64,000 nt of DNA, taken from Pseudactinotalea suaedae. Its GTDB lineage: Bacteria > Actinomycetota > Actinomycetes > Actinomycetales > Beutenbergiaceae. Shown in pieces: positions 18,170 to 30,222 of the stretch; position 1 is the first letter of the stretch; the number at the start of each line of letters is the position of its first letter. The notes beneath the pieces are model-generated. The model was not told the origin of the DNA, searched no databases, and was given only the letters and a program-made list of their open reading frames with translations. The stretch covers positions 186,001 through 250,000 of the forward strand of contig NZ_WNXY01000010.1 in the NCBI RefSeq assembly GCF_009733815.1, given 5' to 3'. The translations under genes and the position numbers were made by a program.

Positions 18170-19725
18170 CCCGGGTGCTCGTGATCGGGTCCGGCATCGC
18201 CGGGCTGTCGCTCGCGCTGGACGCCGCGGACGCCGGTCACGAGGTGCTGGTGGTCACCAAGGGCGAGCTCGGACACTCCAACACCCGCTACGCCCAGGGC
18301 GGGGTCGCGGCAGCGGTCTTCAGCGACGACTCGGTCGAGTCCCACATCTCCGACACGCTCGCCGCCGGCGCCGGGCTGTGCGACCCCGAAGCCGTGCGCG
18401 TGCTGTGCGCCGAGGGCCCGGACCGCATCCACGAGCTGATCGCCCTCGGCGTCGCGTTCGACATGCACGACGGCGAGCTCTCGCACGGTCTGGAGGCCGC
18501 CCACTCCTACCCCCGCGTGCTGCACGCCGGCGGTGACGCGACCGGCGCCGTCATCGAGGCAGCCCTCGTCGCGCGGCTGCGCGAGCGCCGGGTCACCATC
18601 CACGAGCACGCGTTTCTGCTGTCGCTGCTCACCGAGAGCGGCCCGGGCAGCCGGGTGGTCGGCGCCGATGTCGAGCTCGACGGCGGCGCTCGCGTCCGTC
18701 TCGACGCCGACGCCGTGGTCCTCGCCACCGGGGGCGCGGGCCAGCTCTACCCGTACACCTCGAACCCGCCCGCGGCCACGGGCGACGGCGTCGCGTGCGC
18801 CGCGCGGATCGGCGCGAGGATCGCCGACGTGGAGCTGTACCAGTTCCACCCCACCACGCTGGCGCGTGCGGGCAACTTCCTGGTCTCGGAGGCCGTCCGC
18901 GGCGAGGGCGCGGTGCTCCGCAACGCCGAGGGCGACCGGTTCATGACCGAGGTCGACGGCGCCGAGCTCGCTCCTCGCGACGTGGTGGCACGTGCGGTGT
19001 TCGCCGAGATGACCCAGCAGGGCGGCCTGCCGGTCACGCTCGACGCCACGGCGCTGGGTGCCGACTTCCTCGCCGAGCGCTTCCCCAGCATCGACGCCGC
19101 AGTGCGCGCCGCCGGGCTGGACTGGGCGCAGGAGCCGGTGCCGATCACGCCGGCGGCGCACTACTGGATGGGCGGGATCGCGACCGACCTGCACGGCCGC
19201 ACCAGCGTGCCCGGGCTGTTCGCGATCGGCGAGTGCGCCCGCACCGGCGTGCACGGCGCCAACCGGCTCGCCTCCAACTCGCTGCTCGAGGGCGCGGTCT
19301 TCGGGCACCGCGCCGCCCTGGCCCTCGCCGACCGCGAGCCCTGGCCCGCCACCCCCCACCCCTCCGATTTCAACGCACTTTCGACATCCGTGGGACGAGA
19401 AGGTCTCACCACCCGAGACGATGTCGAAAGTGCGTTGAAATCGGGATTGGGGGTGAGCCGGGCGGCGATCCAGCAGGTGATGTGGGACGCCGTCGGGCTG
19501 GTTCGCGACGGCGAGAAGCTCGCCGACGCGGTCGAGACGCTCTCGGGGTGGCTGGCCGCGGCGCCGCAGCCCACCGACCGCGCCTCGCACGAGGACGCGA
19601 ACCTGCTGCTGATCGCGCATGCCTGCGCGCAGGCGGCGCTGGCTCGGACCACCTCGGTCGGAGCCCACTTCCGGAGCGACGACCCCGCCACCGCGTCGGC
19701 GTCGCCCGTTCTGCTGTCCGTCTGA
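18166..19725 (+). CDS. nadB: L-aspartate oxidase with an in-frame palindromic insertion
   Basis: A 519-residue FAD enzyme that oxidises L-aspartate to iminoaspartate for NadA. GSGIAGLSLAL near the start binds FAD. RYAQGGVAAA, the ATGGAGQLYPYTSNP block, HPTTL and the HGANRLASNSLLEGAVFG segment are typical. After residue 399 the reading frame runs through an 81-bp palindrome that adds 27 codons (about SDFNALST to ESALKS), then resumes with LGVSRAAIQQVMWD, the C-terminal helical domain. The insert sits at the junction of the flavin and helical domains and keeps the frame, so the product is probably active. It overlaps nadA by 4 nt. Confidence 0.93.
   Translation: MTRVLVIGSGIAGLSLALDAADAGHEVLVVTKGELGHSNTRYAQGGVAAAVFSDDSVESHISDTLAAGAGLCDPEAVRVLCAEGPDRIHELIALGVAFDMHDGELSHGLEAAHSYPRVLHAGGDATGAVIEAALVARLRERRVTIHEHAFLLSLLTESGPGSRVVGADVELDGGARVRLDADAVVLATGGAGQLYPYTSNPPAATGDGVACAARIGARIADVELYQFHPTTLARAGNFLVSEAVRGEGAVLRNAEGDRFMTEVDGAELAPRDVVARAVFAEMTQQGGLPVTLDATALGADFLAERFPSIDAAVRAAGLDWAQEPVPITPAAHYWMGGIATDLHGRTSVPGLFAIGECARTGVHGANRLASNSLLEGAVFGHRAALALADREPWPATPHPSDFNALSTSVGREGLTTRDDVESALKSGLGVSRAAIQQVMWDAVGLVRDGEKLADAVETLSGWLAAAPQPTDRASHEDANLLLIAHACAQAALARTTSVGAHFRSDDPATASASPVLLSV
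19364..19444. repeat. 81-bp palindromic element inside nadB
   Basis: Perfect 25-bp arms (19364-19388 and 19420-19444) flank a 31-nt centre that itself contains GTCTC/GAGAC (19403-19407, 19415-19419). The arm core CGATTTCAACGCACTTTCGA recurs at 50274-50293. The length is 27 codons exactly. Confidence 0.93.
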
Positions 19726-19740
19726 AGAGAGGCACGAGCA

Positions 19741-20187
19741 ATGACCGAGACGACCGTGGTGACCTCCGAGCGCGTGGTGCACGCGCCGGCCGAGGTGATC
19801 TTCGAGCTGATCGCCGACCCGGCGCGGCAGCCCGAGTGGGACGGCAACGACAACCTCGCCGTGGCCGAGCAGGGCCAGCGGGTGCGAGCCGTCGGCGACG
19901 TGTTCACCGTGACGCTGACCAAGGGCACCCCGCGCCCGAACCGCGTGGTCGCCTTCGAGGAGGGCCGCGTCATCGCGTGGCGCCCCGCGCCCACCGGCGA
20001 GCCCGAGCCGGGTCACGAGTGGCGCTGGGAGCTCGAGCCGGTCGAGGGCGGCACGCTCGTGCGGCACGTCTACGACTGGACCAACCTCACCGACGCCAAG
20101 CGGTTCGACAAGGCCCGCTCCACCACGAGCGAGCACCTCGCCGCCTCGATCACCCGCCTCGCTGCCCTCGCGGAGGCGGGCGCGTGA
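19741..20187 (+). CDS. SRPBCC-family protein inside the nad operon
   Basis: A 148-residue START/Bet v 1-like ligand-binding protein: SERVVHAPAEVIFELIADPARQPEWDGN at the start, GHEWRWELEPVEGGTLVRHVYDW in the middle and a long C-terminal helix. Family members bind hydrophobic ligands or act as polyketide cyclases, and the ligand here is unknown. It lies 15 nt after nadB and overlaps nadC by GTGA, so it is translated with NAD enzymes. Whether it has a part in NAD synthesis is not shown by the sequence. Confidence 0.82.
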   Translation: MTETTVVTSERVVHAPAEVIFELIADPARQPEWDGNDNLAVAEQGQRVRAVGDVFTVTLTKGTPRPNRVVAFEEGRVIAWRPAPTGEPEPGHEWRWELEPVEGGTLVRHVYDWTNLTDAKRFDKARSTTSEHLAASITRLAALAEAGA

Positions 20188-21041
20188 CCCAGCTCCTCCC
20201 AGCCGTCGTCGACGAGATCGTTGCTCGCGCACTGCACGAGGACGCCCCCTGGGGTGACGTCACCTGCGCGGCTCTCGTGCCGCCGTCGGCCACCTCGACG
20301 GCGGAGCTCACCGCCCGCGAGGGCGGCACCTTCGCCGGTGGTGCCGCCGTCGAGGCGGCGTTCCGGCTCACGGACGCGAGCATCGCGGTGGACCTGCTGG
20401 TCGCCGAGGGCGAGGCGTTCGAGGCGGGCACCGTGCTCGCGCGCGTGGACGGCCCGGCCGCCGGCGTGCTGCAGGCTGAGCGCATCGCGCTGAACTTCGC
20501 GCAGCGGCTCAGCGGGATCGCCACGGCCACCGCGGCGTACGTGGCGGCGGTCGCGGGCACCGGGGTGCGGGTGGTCGACACCCGCAAGACCACGCCGGGG
20601 CTGCGAGCGCTCGAGCGGCACGCGGTCCGCGCGGGCGGCGGCCACAACCACCGTTACAGCCTCTCGGACGCGGTCATGGTCAAGGACAACCACCTGGCGG
20701 TGCTGCTCGCGGCCGGTGCCGACCTCACCGAGACGCTGCGGGCGGTCCGGGACCGGATCCCGCACACCACGCGCGTGGAGGTGGAGGTCGACCGCATCGA
20801 CCAGATCGAGCCGGTGCTCGCCGCCGGGGTGGACGTGATCATGCTCGACAACTTCACGCTCGAGCAGCTGCGCGAGGCGGCCGCGCTGATCGACGGCCGC
20901 GCGATCGTCGAGGCCAGCGGCAACGTGCGGCTCGAGACCGTGGCAGCCATCGCGGCCACGGGCGTGGACGTGATCAGCGTGGGCGCGCTGACGCACAGCA
21001 TCCGGTCCCTCGACCTGGGGCTGGACATCGAGGTGCGGTGA
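20184..21041 (+). CDS. nadC: Nicotinate-nucleotide pyrophosphorylase (carboxylating)
   Basis: A 285-residue quinolinate phosphoribosyltransferase that makes nicotinate mononucleotide from quinolinate and PRPP. EDAPWGDVTCAAL, AERIALNFAQRLSGIAT, VDTRKTTPGLR, GGGHNHRYSLSDAVMVKDNHL and IMLDNF carry the substrate-binding arginines, lysines and acidic residues of the family. The GTG start overlaps the previous stop (GTGA), and its own TGA overlaps the next start the same way. Confidence 0.95.
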   Translation: MTQLLPAVVDEIVARALHEDAPWGDVTCAALVPPSATSTAELTAREGGTFAGGAAVEAAFRLTDASIAVDLLVAEGEAFEAGTVLARVDGPAAGVLQAERIALNFAQRLSGIATATAAYVAAVAGTGVRVVDTRKTTPGLRALERHAVRAGGGHNHRYSLSDAVMVKDNHLAVLLAAGADLTETLRAVRDRIPHTTRVEVEVDRIDQIEPVLAAGVDVIMLDNFTLEQLREAAALIDGRAIVEASGNVRLETVAAIAATGVDVISVGALTHSIRSLDLGLDIEVR

Positions 21042-22174
21042 GCCTCTACCTGGATGCGGCGGCCACCACGCCCGTGCGCCGCGAGGCGCTCGAGGCGATG
21101 TGGCCCTACCTGACCGGTGACTTCGGCAACCCCTCCAGCACCCACGAGCTCGGCGAACGGGCGGCGGCCGGGCTGGCCGACGCGCGCGCACGCGTCGCCG
21201 CCGTGCTGGGCTGTCGCGCCAGCGAGGTCACGTTCACCTCGGGCGGCACCGAGGGCGCGAACCTCGCGATCAAGGGCCTCGCGCTCGGCCGGCCCCGCGG
21301 GCGGCGCGTGATCACCTCCCCCATCGAGCACGAGGCGGTGCTGGCCTCGGCCGAGCACCTCGTGCGGTGGCACGGGTTCGAGAGCTCGCGGGTCGCCGTC
21401 GAGCACGACGGGCGGGTGAGCGCCGCTGCTCTCGAGGCGGCGCTGACCGACGACACCACGCTGGTGAGCATCGGCTATGCGAACAACGAGATCGGCACGG
21501 TCCAGGACGTCGCGGCGCTGTCCGCAGTCGCCCGCGGGCGCGGGGCCCTGGTGCACACCGACGCCGTGCAGGCGGCGGGGTGGCTCCCGCTCGACGTCGC
21601 CGCGCTGGCCGTCGACGCCCTCAGCATCTCCGGCCACAAGGTCGGCGCCCCGAAGGGCATCGGTGCCGTGTTCCTCAGAGGTAGGCACGCCGTCGTGCCC
21701 CTGATCGACGGCGGCGGCCAGGAGCGCGAACGGCGTTCCGGCACCGAGAACGTGGCCGGTGCGGTCGCGCTCGCGACGGCCCTCGAGCTCGCCGAGCGCG
21801 AGCGCGCCGAGGCCGCGGAGCGGGTGGGTGCGCTGCGGGAGGGTCTCGTCTCGCGCGTGCTCGCCGAGGTCCCGACGGCGCAGCTCACGGGGTCGGCGAC
21901 CTCGCGGTCGCCGGGCCACGCCTCGTTCTGCTTCCCCGGCACCAGCGGCGAGGCGGTGCTCCTGGAGCTGGAGCGCCGCGGCGTGCTCGTGTCCTCGGGC
22001 TCCGCCTGCGCCGCCGGCCGGGACGAGCCCTCCCACGTGCTGCTGGCGCTGGGCATCGACGCCGAGGTCGCCGGGACCGCGGTGCGGCTGACGCTGCCGA
22101 CCTCGGTCACCGCCGCTGAGGCAGCGCGGGCCGCTGCTGCGATCGTCGATGCGGTGGCCGCGGTCCGGGCCTGA
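21038..22174 (+). CDS. Cysteine desulfurase (NifS/IscS type) of the nad operon
   Basis: A 378-residue PLP enzyme. The PLP lysine lies in SISGHKVGAPKG and the persulfide-forming cysteine in SSGSACAAGRDEPSHVL. YLDAAATTPVRREALEAM at the start and RSGTENVAGAVAL are typical of IscS/NifS rather than SufS. Desulfurases placed in nad operons are thought to serve the Fe-S cluster of quinolinate synthase, which fits the GTGA coupling to nadC here. Some such genes are annotated as tRNA-modifying desulfurases, and that remains possible. Confidence 0.88.
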   Translation: MSLYLDAAATTPVRREALEAMWPYLTGDFGNPSSTHELGERAAAGLADARARVAAVLGCRASEVTFTSGGTEGANLAIKGLALGRPRGRRVITSPIEHEAVLASAEHLVRWHGFESSRVAVEHDGRVSAAALEAALTDDTTLVSIGYANNEIGTVQDVAALSAVARGRGALVHTDAVQAAGWLPLDVAALAVDALSISGHKVGAPKGIGAVFLRGRHAVVPLIDGGGQERERRSGTENVAGAVALATALELAERERAEAAERVGALREGLVSRVLAEVPTAQLTGSATSRSPGHASFCFPGTSGEAVLLELERRGVLVSSGSACAAGRDEPSHVLLALGIDAEVAGTAVRLTLPTSVTAAEAARAAAAIVDAVAAVRA

Positions 22175-22197
22175 GGAGCGTGCCAGGATCGGTGGCC

Positions 22198-22779
22198 ATG
22201 GGACCTGATCTCCGCCGGCTGCTGGCCGAGCTTCACGAGGAGGGGCGGCGCCACGACGCCGCCGAGCCCGAGCACCGGCGGCGGCGCCGCAACCTGGAGC
22301 CCGATGCTGCCGAGTGGCTGTGGTGGCACGTGCAGGCCGTCGCCGCCGGCCGGGTCGTGGAGATCGGCACGTCCAACGGGTACTCGACCATCTGGCTGGC
22401 CGACGCCGTCGCCGCGACCAACGGTGTGCTGACCTCGGTCGACGTCGACGCAGCCGCCCAGGACGTCGCCGCCGCCCACCTGCTCCGGGCAGAGCTGACC
22501 GCTGAGCTCGTCACAGCCGATGGTGGCGCGTGGCTGTCGACGTGCTCACCGGGCTCGGTGGACGTGCTGTTCCTCGACTCCGACCGCAGCCGTTACCCGG
22601 CCTGGTGGCCGGCGGTGCAGGCAGCGCTGCGTCCCGGTGGTTCGCTCGTGATCGACAACGCGATCTCGCACGCGGAGGAGGTCCAACCGTTCGCCGACCT
22701 GCTGCGGGCGGCACCTGGCTGGGTGACCGCCCTCTCGCCGCTCGGCAAGGGCCAGCTGCTCGCCGTCGCGCCCAGCTGA
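22198..22779 (+). CDS. O-methyltransferase, family 3-like
   Basis: A 193-residue SAM-dependent methyltransferase of the caffeoyl-CoA/catechol type. RVVEIGTSNGYSTIWLADA is the SAM-binding motif I, LTSVDVDAAAQDVA motif II, and VDVLFLDSDRSRYPAWW the metal/SAM acidic segment, followed by GGSLVIDNAISH. The substrate is unknown. The ATG at 22198 with AGGA 10 nt upstream is preferred; a GTG at 22180 would add six residues. It follows the nad operon by 23 nt and may be read through from it. Confidence 0.78.
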   Translation: MGPDLRRLLAELHEEGRRHDAAEPEHRRRRRNLEPDAAEWLWWHVQAVAAGRVVEIGTSNGYSTIWLADAVAATNGVLTSVDVDAAAQDVAAAHLLRAELTAELVTADGGAWLSTCSPGSVDVLFLDSDRSRYPAWWPAVQAALRPGGSLVIDNAISHAEEVQPFADLLRAAPGWVTALSPLGKGQLLAVAPS

Positions 22780-22972
22780 TCGGGCCTGACCGCAGGTCCA
22801 GGTAATTCGCTGGTGCGGTCGTCGTAGTGTGGTGACGCCTGCCGGCGCGACCTGCCGCAGGTGTCCGAACGAGCGAGGAGTGGCGATGACAGGCATCGCA
22901 GGGAGCGGGGTGGCCGCGCAGGCCTGCTCAGCGCTACCCGCCCCGCTCGCCCTCGGCAGGCCCTGACGTCAG

Positions 22973-23017
22973 GTGCAGGTCGGTGGGCGGGCCAGCGCTG
23001 CCCACCATCACCTGCAC
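22973..23017 (+). promoter_or_regulatory. Two-step hairpin in the leader of the FBP gene
   Basis: GTGCAGGT (22973-22980) pairs with ACCTGCAC (23010-23017), and inside it GGTGGGC (22982-22988) pairs with GCCCACC (23000-23006). The stem ends 3 nt before the AGGA of the next gene, so it could control translation or act as an attenuator. Confidence 0.5.
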
Positions 23018-23031
23018 GCAAGGACGACATC

Positions 23032-23538
23032 ATGACCCCGCTCACCGACGCGCAGATCCGCGCGTCCTTCATCAACGCCAGCCGCCGCGAGGTGGCGAAC
23101 GCCAATCTCCCCGATCTCGCCGAGATCCGCTGGGACCGCCTCGACTACCTCGGGTGGCGCGACCGCAAGGCCCCGCTCGTCGCCTACGTGGTGATCGAGC
23201 TCGACGAGGGGCCGACCGGCATCGTGCTCCGCGCTGCCGACCGAGGCACCGGCCCACGCCGGCGAGCGATGTGCACCTGGTGCGAGGACGTCGTCGAGAC
23301 CGAGGACGTCGGTCTGTTCACCGCACGACGCGGCGGGCCCGCCGGCCGCAAGGGTGACAGCATCGGCACCCTGCTCTGCGGCGAGTTCCGGTGCTCGGCG
23401 AACGTGCGTCGCACACCCACGGCCGCCGAGGCCGGTTCGGACATCGACGAGGTCCGCGAGCTGATCGTCGCCGACCGCATCGACGGCCTGCGCCGACGCT
23501 CGACCACCTTCGTCAGCGAGGTCGCGCGCACCCGCTGA
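23032..23538 (+). CDS. FBP-domain treble-clef zinc-finger protein (EF-G-binding type)
   Basis: A 168-residue protein with a helical N-terminal part (TPLTDAQIRASFINASRREV) and a C-terminal four-cysteine zinc finger: CTWC near residue 83 and CGEFRC near 120. This matches the FBP/FusB C-terminal treble-clef family. FusB relatives bind elongation factor G and rescue it from fusidic acid, but whether actinobacterial members do so is not established. The ATG at 23032 follows AAGGACGACATC. A monocistronic gene with a hairpin leader. Confidence 0.75.
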   Translation: MTPLTDAQIRASFINASRREVANANLPDLAEIRWDRLDYLGWRDRKAPLVAYVVIELDEGPTGIVLRAADRGTGPRRRAMCTWCEDVVETEDVGLFTARRGGPAGRKGDSIGTLLCGEFRCSANVRRTPTAAEAGSDIDEVRELIVADRIDGLRRRSTTFVSEVARTR

Positions 23539-23665
23539 CGCTCGGGTCGGTTCCGATCGGGTCGCTCCCGGTCGGAACCGGCCACCCGCCGGACCCCGCG
23601 ACGCTAGGTTGGCAGCGGCGGCAGCGCGGTGGCTCGGCGACCGCGCTTCGGGGGAAGGGACAGCG

Positions 23666-25129
23666 ATGACAGCATCCGCACCACCGGTCAGGCTCAACGC
23701 GCGTGTCATCGGCATCTGCATCGCCGCCGCGCTCGGCGGGTTCCTGTTCGGCTTCGACACGGCGGTGATCAACGGCGCCGTCGACGCCCTGACCGAGGAG
23801 TTCGCGCTCAGCGCCGGGCTGTCCGGTTTCGCGGTGTCCTCGGCGCTGCTCGGCTGCGTCGCCGGCGCCTGGTTCGCCGGCGGGCTGGCGAACAGGTTCG
23901 GCCGCATCCCCGTGATGCTGATCGCCGCCACGCTGTTCCTCGTCTCGGCGATCGGCTCCGGGCTCGCGTTCGGTGTGATCGACCTGATCGTCTGGCGCGT
24001 CGTCGGCGGCTTCGGTGTCGGCGCCGCCTCAGTGATCGCACCCGCCTACATCGCCGAGGTCTCGCCGGCACGCGTGCGCGGGCGGCTCGGCTCCCTGCAG
24101 CAGCTGGCGATCGTCACGGGCATCTTCGTGGCGCTGCTCTCGGACGCGTGGCTCGCCAGCTCGGCCGGCGGCGCGGCCAACGAGCTGTGGCTGGGCCGTG
24201 AGGCGTGGCGGTGGATGTTCATGGCCGAGGCGGTGCCCGCGGTCGTCTACGGGCTGATGGCGCTGCGGCTGCCCGAGTCGCCGCGCTTCCTCGTGGCGCG
24301 CGGCGACCTCGACAAGGCGTCCCAGGTGCTGCTCGACTTCACCGGCGAGCTGGACGTCAACCTCAAGATCCAGCAGATCAAGGAGTCGCTGGGCGAGGAG
24401 CGCAAGCAGAAGCTGTCCGACCTGAAGGGTCGGGCGCTCGGGCTCAGACCGGTGGTGTGGCTGGGGATCCTGCTCTCGGTGTTCCAGCAGTTCGTCGGGA
24501 TCAACGTGATCTTCTACTACTCGACGACGCTGTGGCGCTCGGTCGGTGTCGAGGAGTCCGACGCGCTCACCATCACCGTGATCACCTCGGTCACCAACAT
24601 CGTGGTCACCGTGGTGGCGATCATGCTGGTGGACCGCGTCGGCCGCCGCCCGATGCTGCTCGCCGGCTCGGCGGGCATGGTGGCCTCGCTCGGGATGATG
24701 GCGCTCGCGTTCTCCAACGCCGAGCTCGTCACCGGGGCCGACGGCACCTCGACGGCGGAGCTCGCGGCTCCGTGGTCCACGGTCGCGCTGGTCTGTGCGA
24801 ACGTGTTCGTGGTCGCCTTCGGCGTCAGCTGGGGACCGCTGGTGTGGGTGCTGCTCGGCGAGATGTTCCCGAACTCGATACGCGCCTGGGCGCTCGCGGT
24901 CGCCGCCGCGGCGCAGTGGGTCGCGAACTTCGCGATCTCGACCACGTTCCCGGTGTTCGCCGAGATCGGGCTGCCCTTCGCCTACGGCTTCTACGCGGTC
25001 TTCGCGCTGCTGAGCTTCGTGTTCGTGCTCACCAAGATCCCCGAGACCAAGGGCAAGGAGCTCGAGGACATGGACGACGAGATGGCCGTGCAGCGCCGCA
25101 CCAAGCGCCCGCGGCCAGCCGAACGGTAG
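23666..25129 (+). CDS. MFS sugar transporter, sugar porter family
   Basis: A 487-residue transporter with 12 predicted membrane segments. Sugar-porter signatures are present: GFLFGFDTAVINGA in segment 1, NRFGRIPVM between segments 2 and 3, PESPRFL before the central loop, QQFVGINVIFYYS in segment 7, DRVGRRPML, and PETKGKELE after segment 12. The pattern is that of proton-coupled hexose, pentose or inositol symporters (XylE/GalP/IolT type); the sugar cannot be told. GGGAAGGGA is the Shine-Dalgarno. No sugar catabolic gene is adjacent. Confidence 0.87.
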   Translation: MTASAPPVRLNARVIGICIAAALGGFLFGFDTAVINGAVDALTEEFALSAGLSGFAVSSALLGCVAGAWFAGGLANRFGRIPVMLIAATLFLVSAIGSGLAFGVIDLIVWRVVGGFGVGAASVIAPAYIAEVSPARVRGRLGSLQQLAIVTGIFVALLSDAWLASSAGGAANELWLGREAWRWMFMAEAVPAVVYGLMALRLPESPRFLVARGDLDKASQVLLDFTGELDVNLKIQQIKESLGEERKQKLSDLKGRALGLRPVVWLGILLSVFQQFVGINVIFYYSTTLWRSVGVEESDALTITVITSVTNIVVTVVAIMLVDRVGRRPMLLAGSAGMVASLGMMALAFSNAELVTGADGTSTAELAAPWSTVALVCANVFVVAFGVSWGPLVWVLLGEMFPNSIRAWALAVAAAAQWVANFAISTTFPVFAEIGLPFAYGFYAVFALLSFVFVLTKIPETKGKELEDMDDEMAVQRRTKRPRPAER

Positions 25130-25158
25130 ACCGGCCGACCGACGACGCGGCCGACCAA

Positions 25159-25175
25159 CCGCCGTGGTGCGGCGG
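25159..25175. terminator. Weak bidirectional terminator
   Basis: CCGCCG-TGGTG-CGGCGG between the convergent sugar transporter gene and mfd. Only 6 bp of stem. Confidence 0.4.
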
Positions 25176-25179
25176 CTGC

Positions 25180-28860
<3,681 letters not shown>

Positions 28861-29049
28861 CGATCTTCTTTCAGGCAGCACCAATGGCCCGCGTCCACGG
28901 ATCAGGGGGTGATCCGGAACGGGCGGGTTAGCCCCCAGTCTAGATCGAGATCCCCCCGAGCACGCCTGCCGCAGGCGCTCATCCGCCGCGATCGGCGACT
29001 TACGTTGCTTCCTGGGCCGGTGGGACGAAACAAGATCGGGGGGCCTGTC

Positions 29050-30180
29050 ATGGGTAGCACAGACACGGGTGGCCAGAACTCGCGCAGCAGGGGCAGTCAC
29101 AAGCAGGCGGTGTCGGAGCTCGACATCGTCGGCGGCGAGGAGATCCCGCCGCGCGGCGGCCGGCCGAGTCGCGGCCGGCAGGCGGTCGCGATCATGGTCG
29201 GGGTCCTCGTCGTGGTGGTCGGCGGCATCGCCGGCGTGCTCGGGATGCTGCAGCACCGCATCACGAGCCACCTCGAGTACATCGACGACCCGTTCGACAC
29301 CCTGACCAACCGCCCGATCGAGGATGCTCCCGCCTCGGGTGAGCTCGCACCGCTCAACGTGCTGCTGCTCGGCTCGGACAGCCGGATCTCCGCCGGCGAC
29401 CCCGGCCAGTGGGAGTACGGCGCGCAGCGCACCGACGCGATCATGCTCGTGCACATCTCGGGCGACCGCGAGTCGGTGCAGGTGATGTCGATCCCGCGCG
29501 ACTCGTGGGTCCCGATCCCCGGCCACGGCACCAACAAGATCAACGCGGCCTACTCCTTCGGCGGGCCGCCGCTGATGATCGAGACGGTCGAGCAGCTCAC
29601 CGGGGTGCGGATCGACCACTTCGCGATCGCCGACTTCGAGTCCTTCGCGGCGCTCACCGACTCCCTCGGTGGCGTCGAGATCAACGTCGGCACCGCGTTC
29701 GTGGGTCACGGCGTGCGGCTCGAGGCAGGTCCGCAGGTCCTCACGGGTGAGCAGGCGCTGGCCTACGTCCGCGAGCGGTACGAGCTGCCTGGTGGCGACT
29801 TCGACCGCGTCAAGCGCCAGCAGAACTGGATCCGAGCGATCCTGCGCAGCACGTTCGAGCGCGACGTGCTCACCGACCCGTTCGCCCTGACCTCGCTGCT
29901 CGAGACCGCGGCGTCCGCCGTCATGGTCGACGAGAACCTCTCCGTCGGCACGATGCGCAGCCTGGCGCTGAGCATGCGCGACGTCCGGCCGGGCGACCTG
30001 ACGTTCCTCACGGTCCCGCTCGACGGCACCGGCTGGAGCGAGGACGGTCAGTCGATCGTGCTCCTGGACCAGGAACCGTTCGACGCGCTCATGGATGCCG
30101 TCGCCACCGACACCGTCGCCGACCACATCCGCGACAACCCCGGCCTCGACCTGCTGGGCGGCTCGGGCGACGTCCGCTGA
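29050..30180 (+). CDS. LytR-CpsA-Psr (LCP) family cell-wall ligase
   Basis: A 376-residue membrane-anchored enzyme of the LCP family, which joins polyprenyl-linked glycopolymers such as teichoic acids or arabinogalactan to peptidoglycan. Residues 1-45 are cytoplasmic, about 46-68 the membrane anchor, and the rest is outside. NVLLLGSDSR, RTDAIMLVHIS, VMSIPRDSWVPIPG, NKINAAYSFGGP and GGDFDRVKRQQNWI contain the conserved Asp and Arg residues that bind the lipid pyrophosphate. GGGGGG lies upstream of the ATG. It is a monocistronic gene ended by a strong hairpin. Confidence 0.92.
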   Translation: MGSTDTGGQNSRSRGSHKQAVSELDIVGGEEIPPRGGRPSRGRQAVAIMVGVLVVVVGGIAGVLGMLQHRITSHLEYIDDPFDTLTNRPIEDAPASGELAPLNVLLLGSDSRISAGDPGQWEYGAQRTDAIMLVHISGDRESVQVMSIPRDSWVPIPGHGTNKINAAYSFGGPPLMIETVEQLTGVRIDHFAIADFESFAALTDSLGGVEINVGTAFVGHGVRLEAGPQVLTGEQALAYVRERYELPGGDFDRVKRQQNWIRAILRSTFERDVLTDPFALTSLLETAASAVMVDENLSVGTMRSLALSMRDVRPGDLTFLTVPLDGTGWSEDGQSIVLLDQEPFDALMDAVATDTVADHIRDNPGLDLLGGSGDVR

Positions 30181-30185
30181 TCGGC

Positions 30186-30220
30186 CCCGCGCTGACCCTG
30201 CACGACAGGGTCAGCGCGGG
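30186..30220. terminator. Bidirectional terminator between the LCP gene and pth
   Basis: CCCGCGCTGACCCTG (30186-30200) and its perfect complement (30206-30220) with a 5-nt loop, between convergent genes. Confidence 0.85.
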
Positions 30221-30222
30221 TG

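Noticed and set aside
19364-19444. Treating nadB as a pseudogene because of the internal palindrome
   Set aside because: The element is a multiple of three in length, contains no stop in this frame, and conserved C-terminal helical sequence continues after it.
28898-28916. CGGATCA-GGGGG-TGATCCG hairpin between mfd and the LCP gene as a terminator
   Set aside because: The genes there are divergent, so a terminator makes no sense; the 7-bp stem could be an operator but nothing else supports it.
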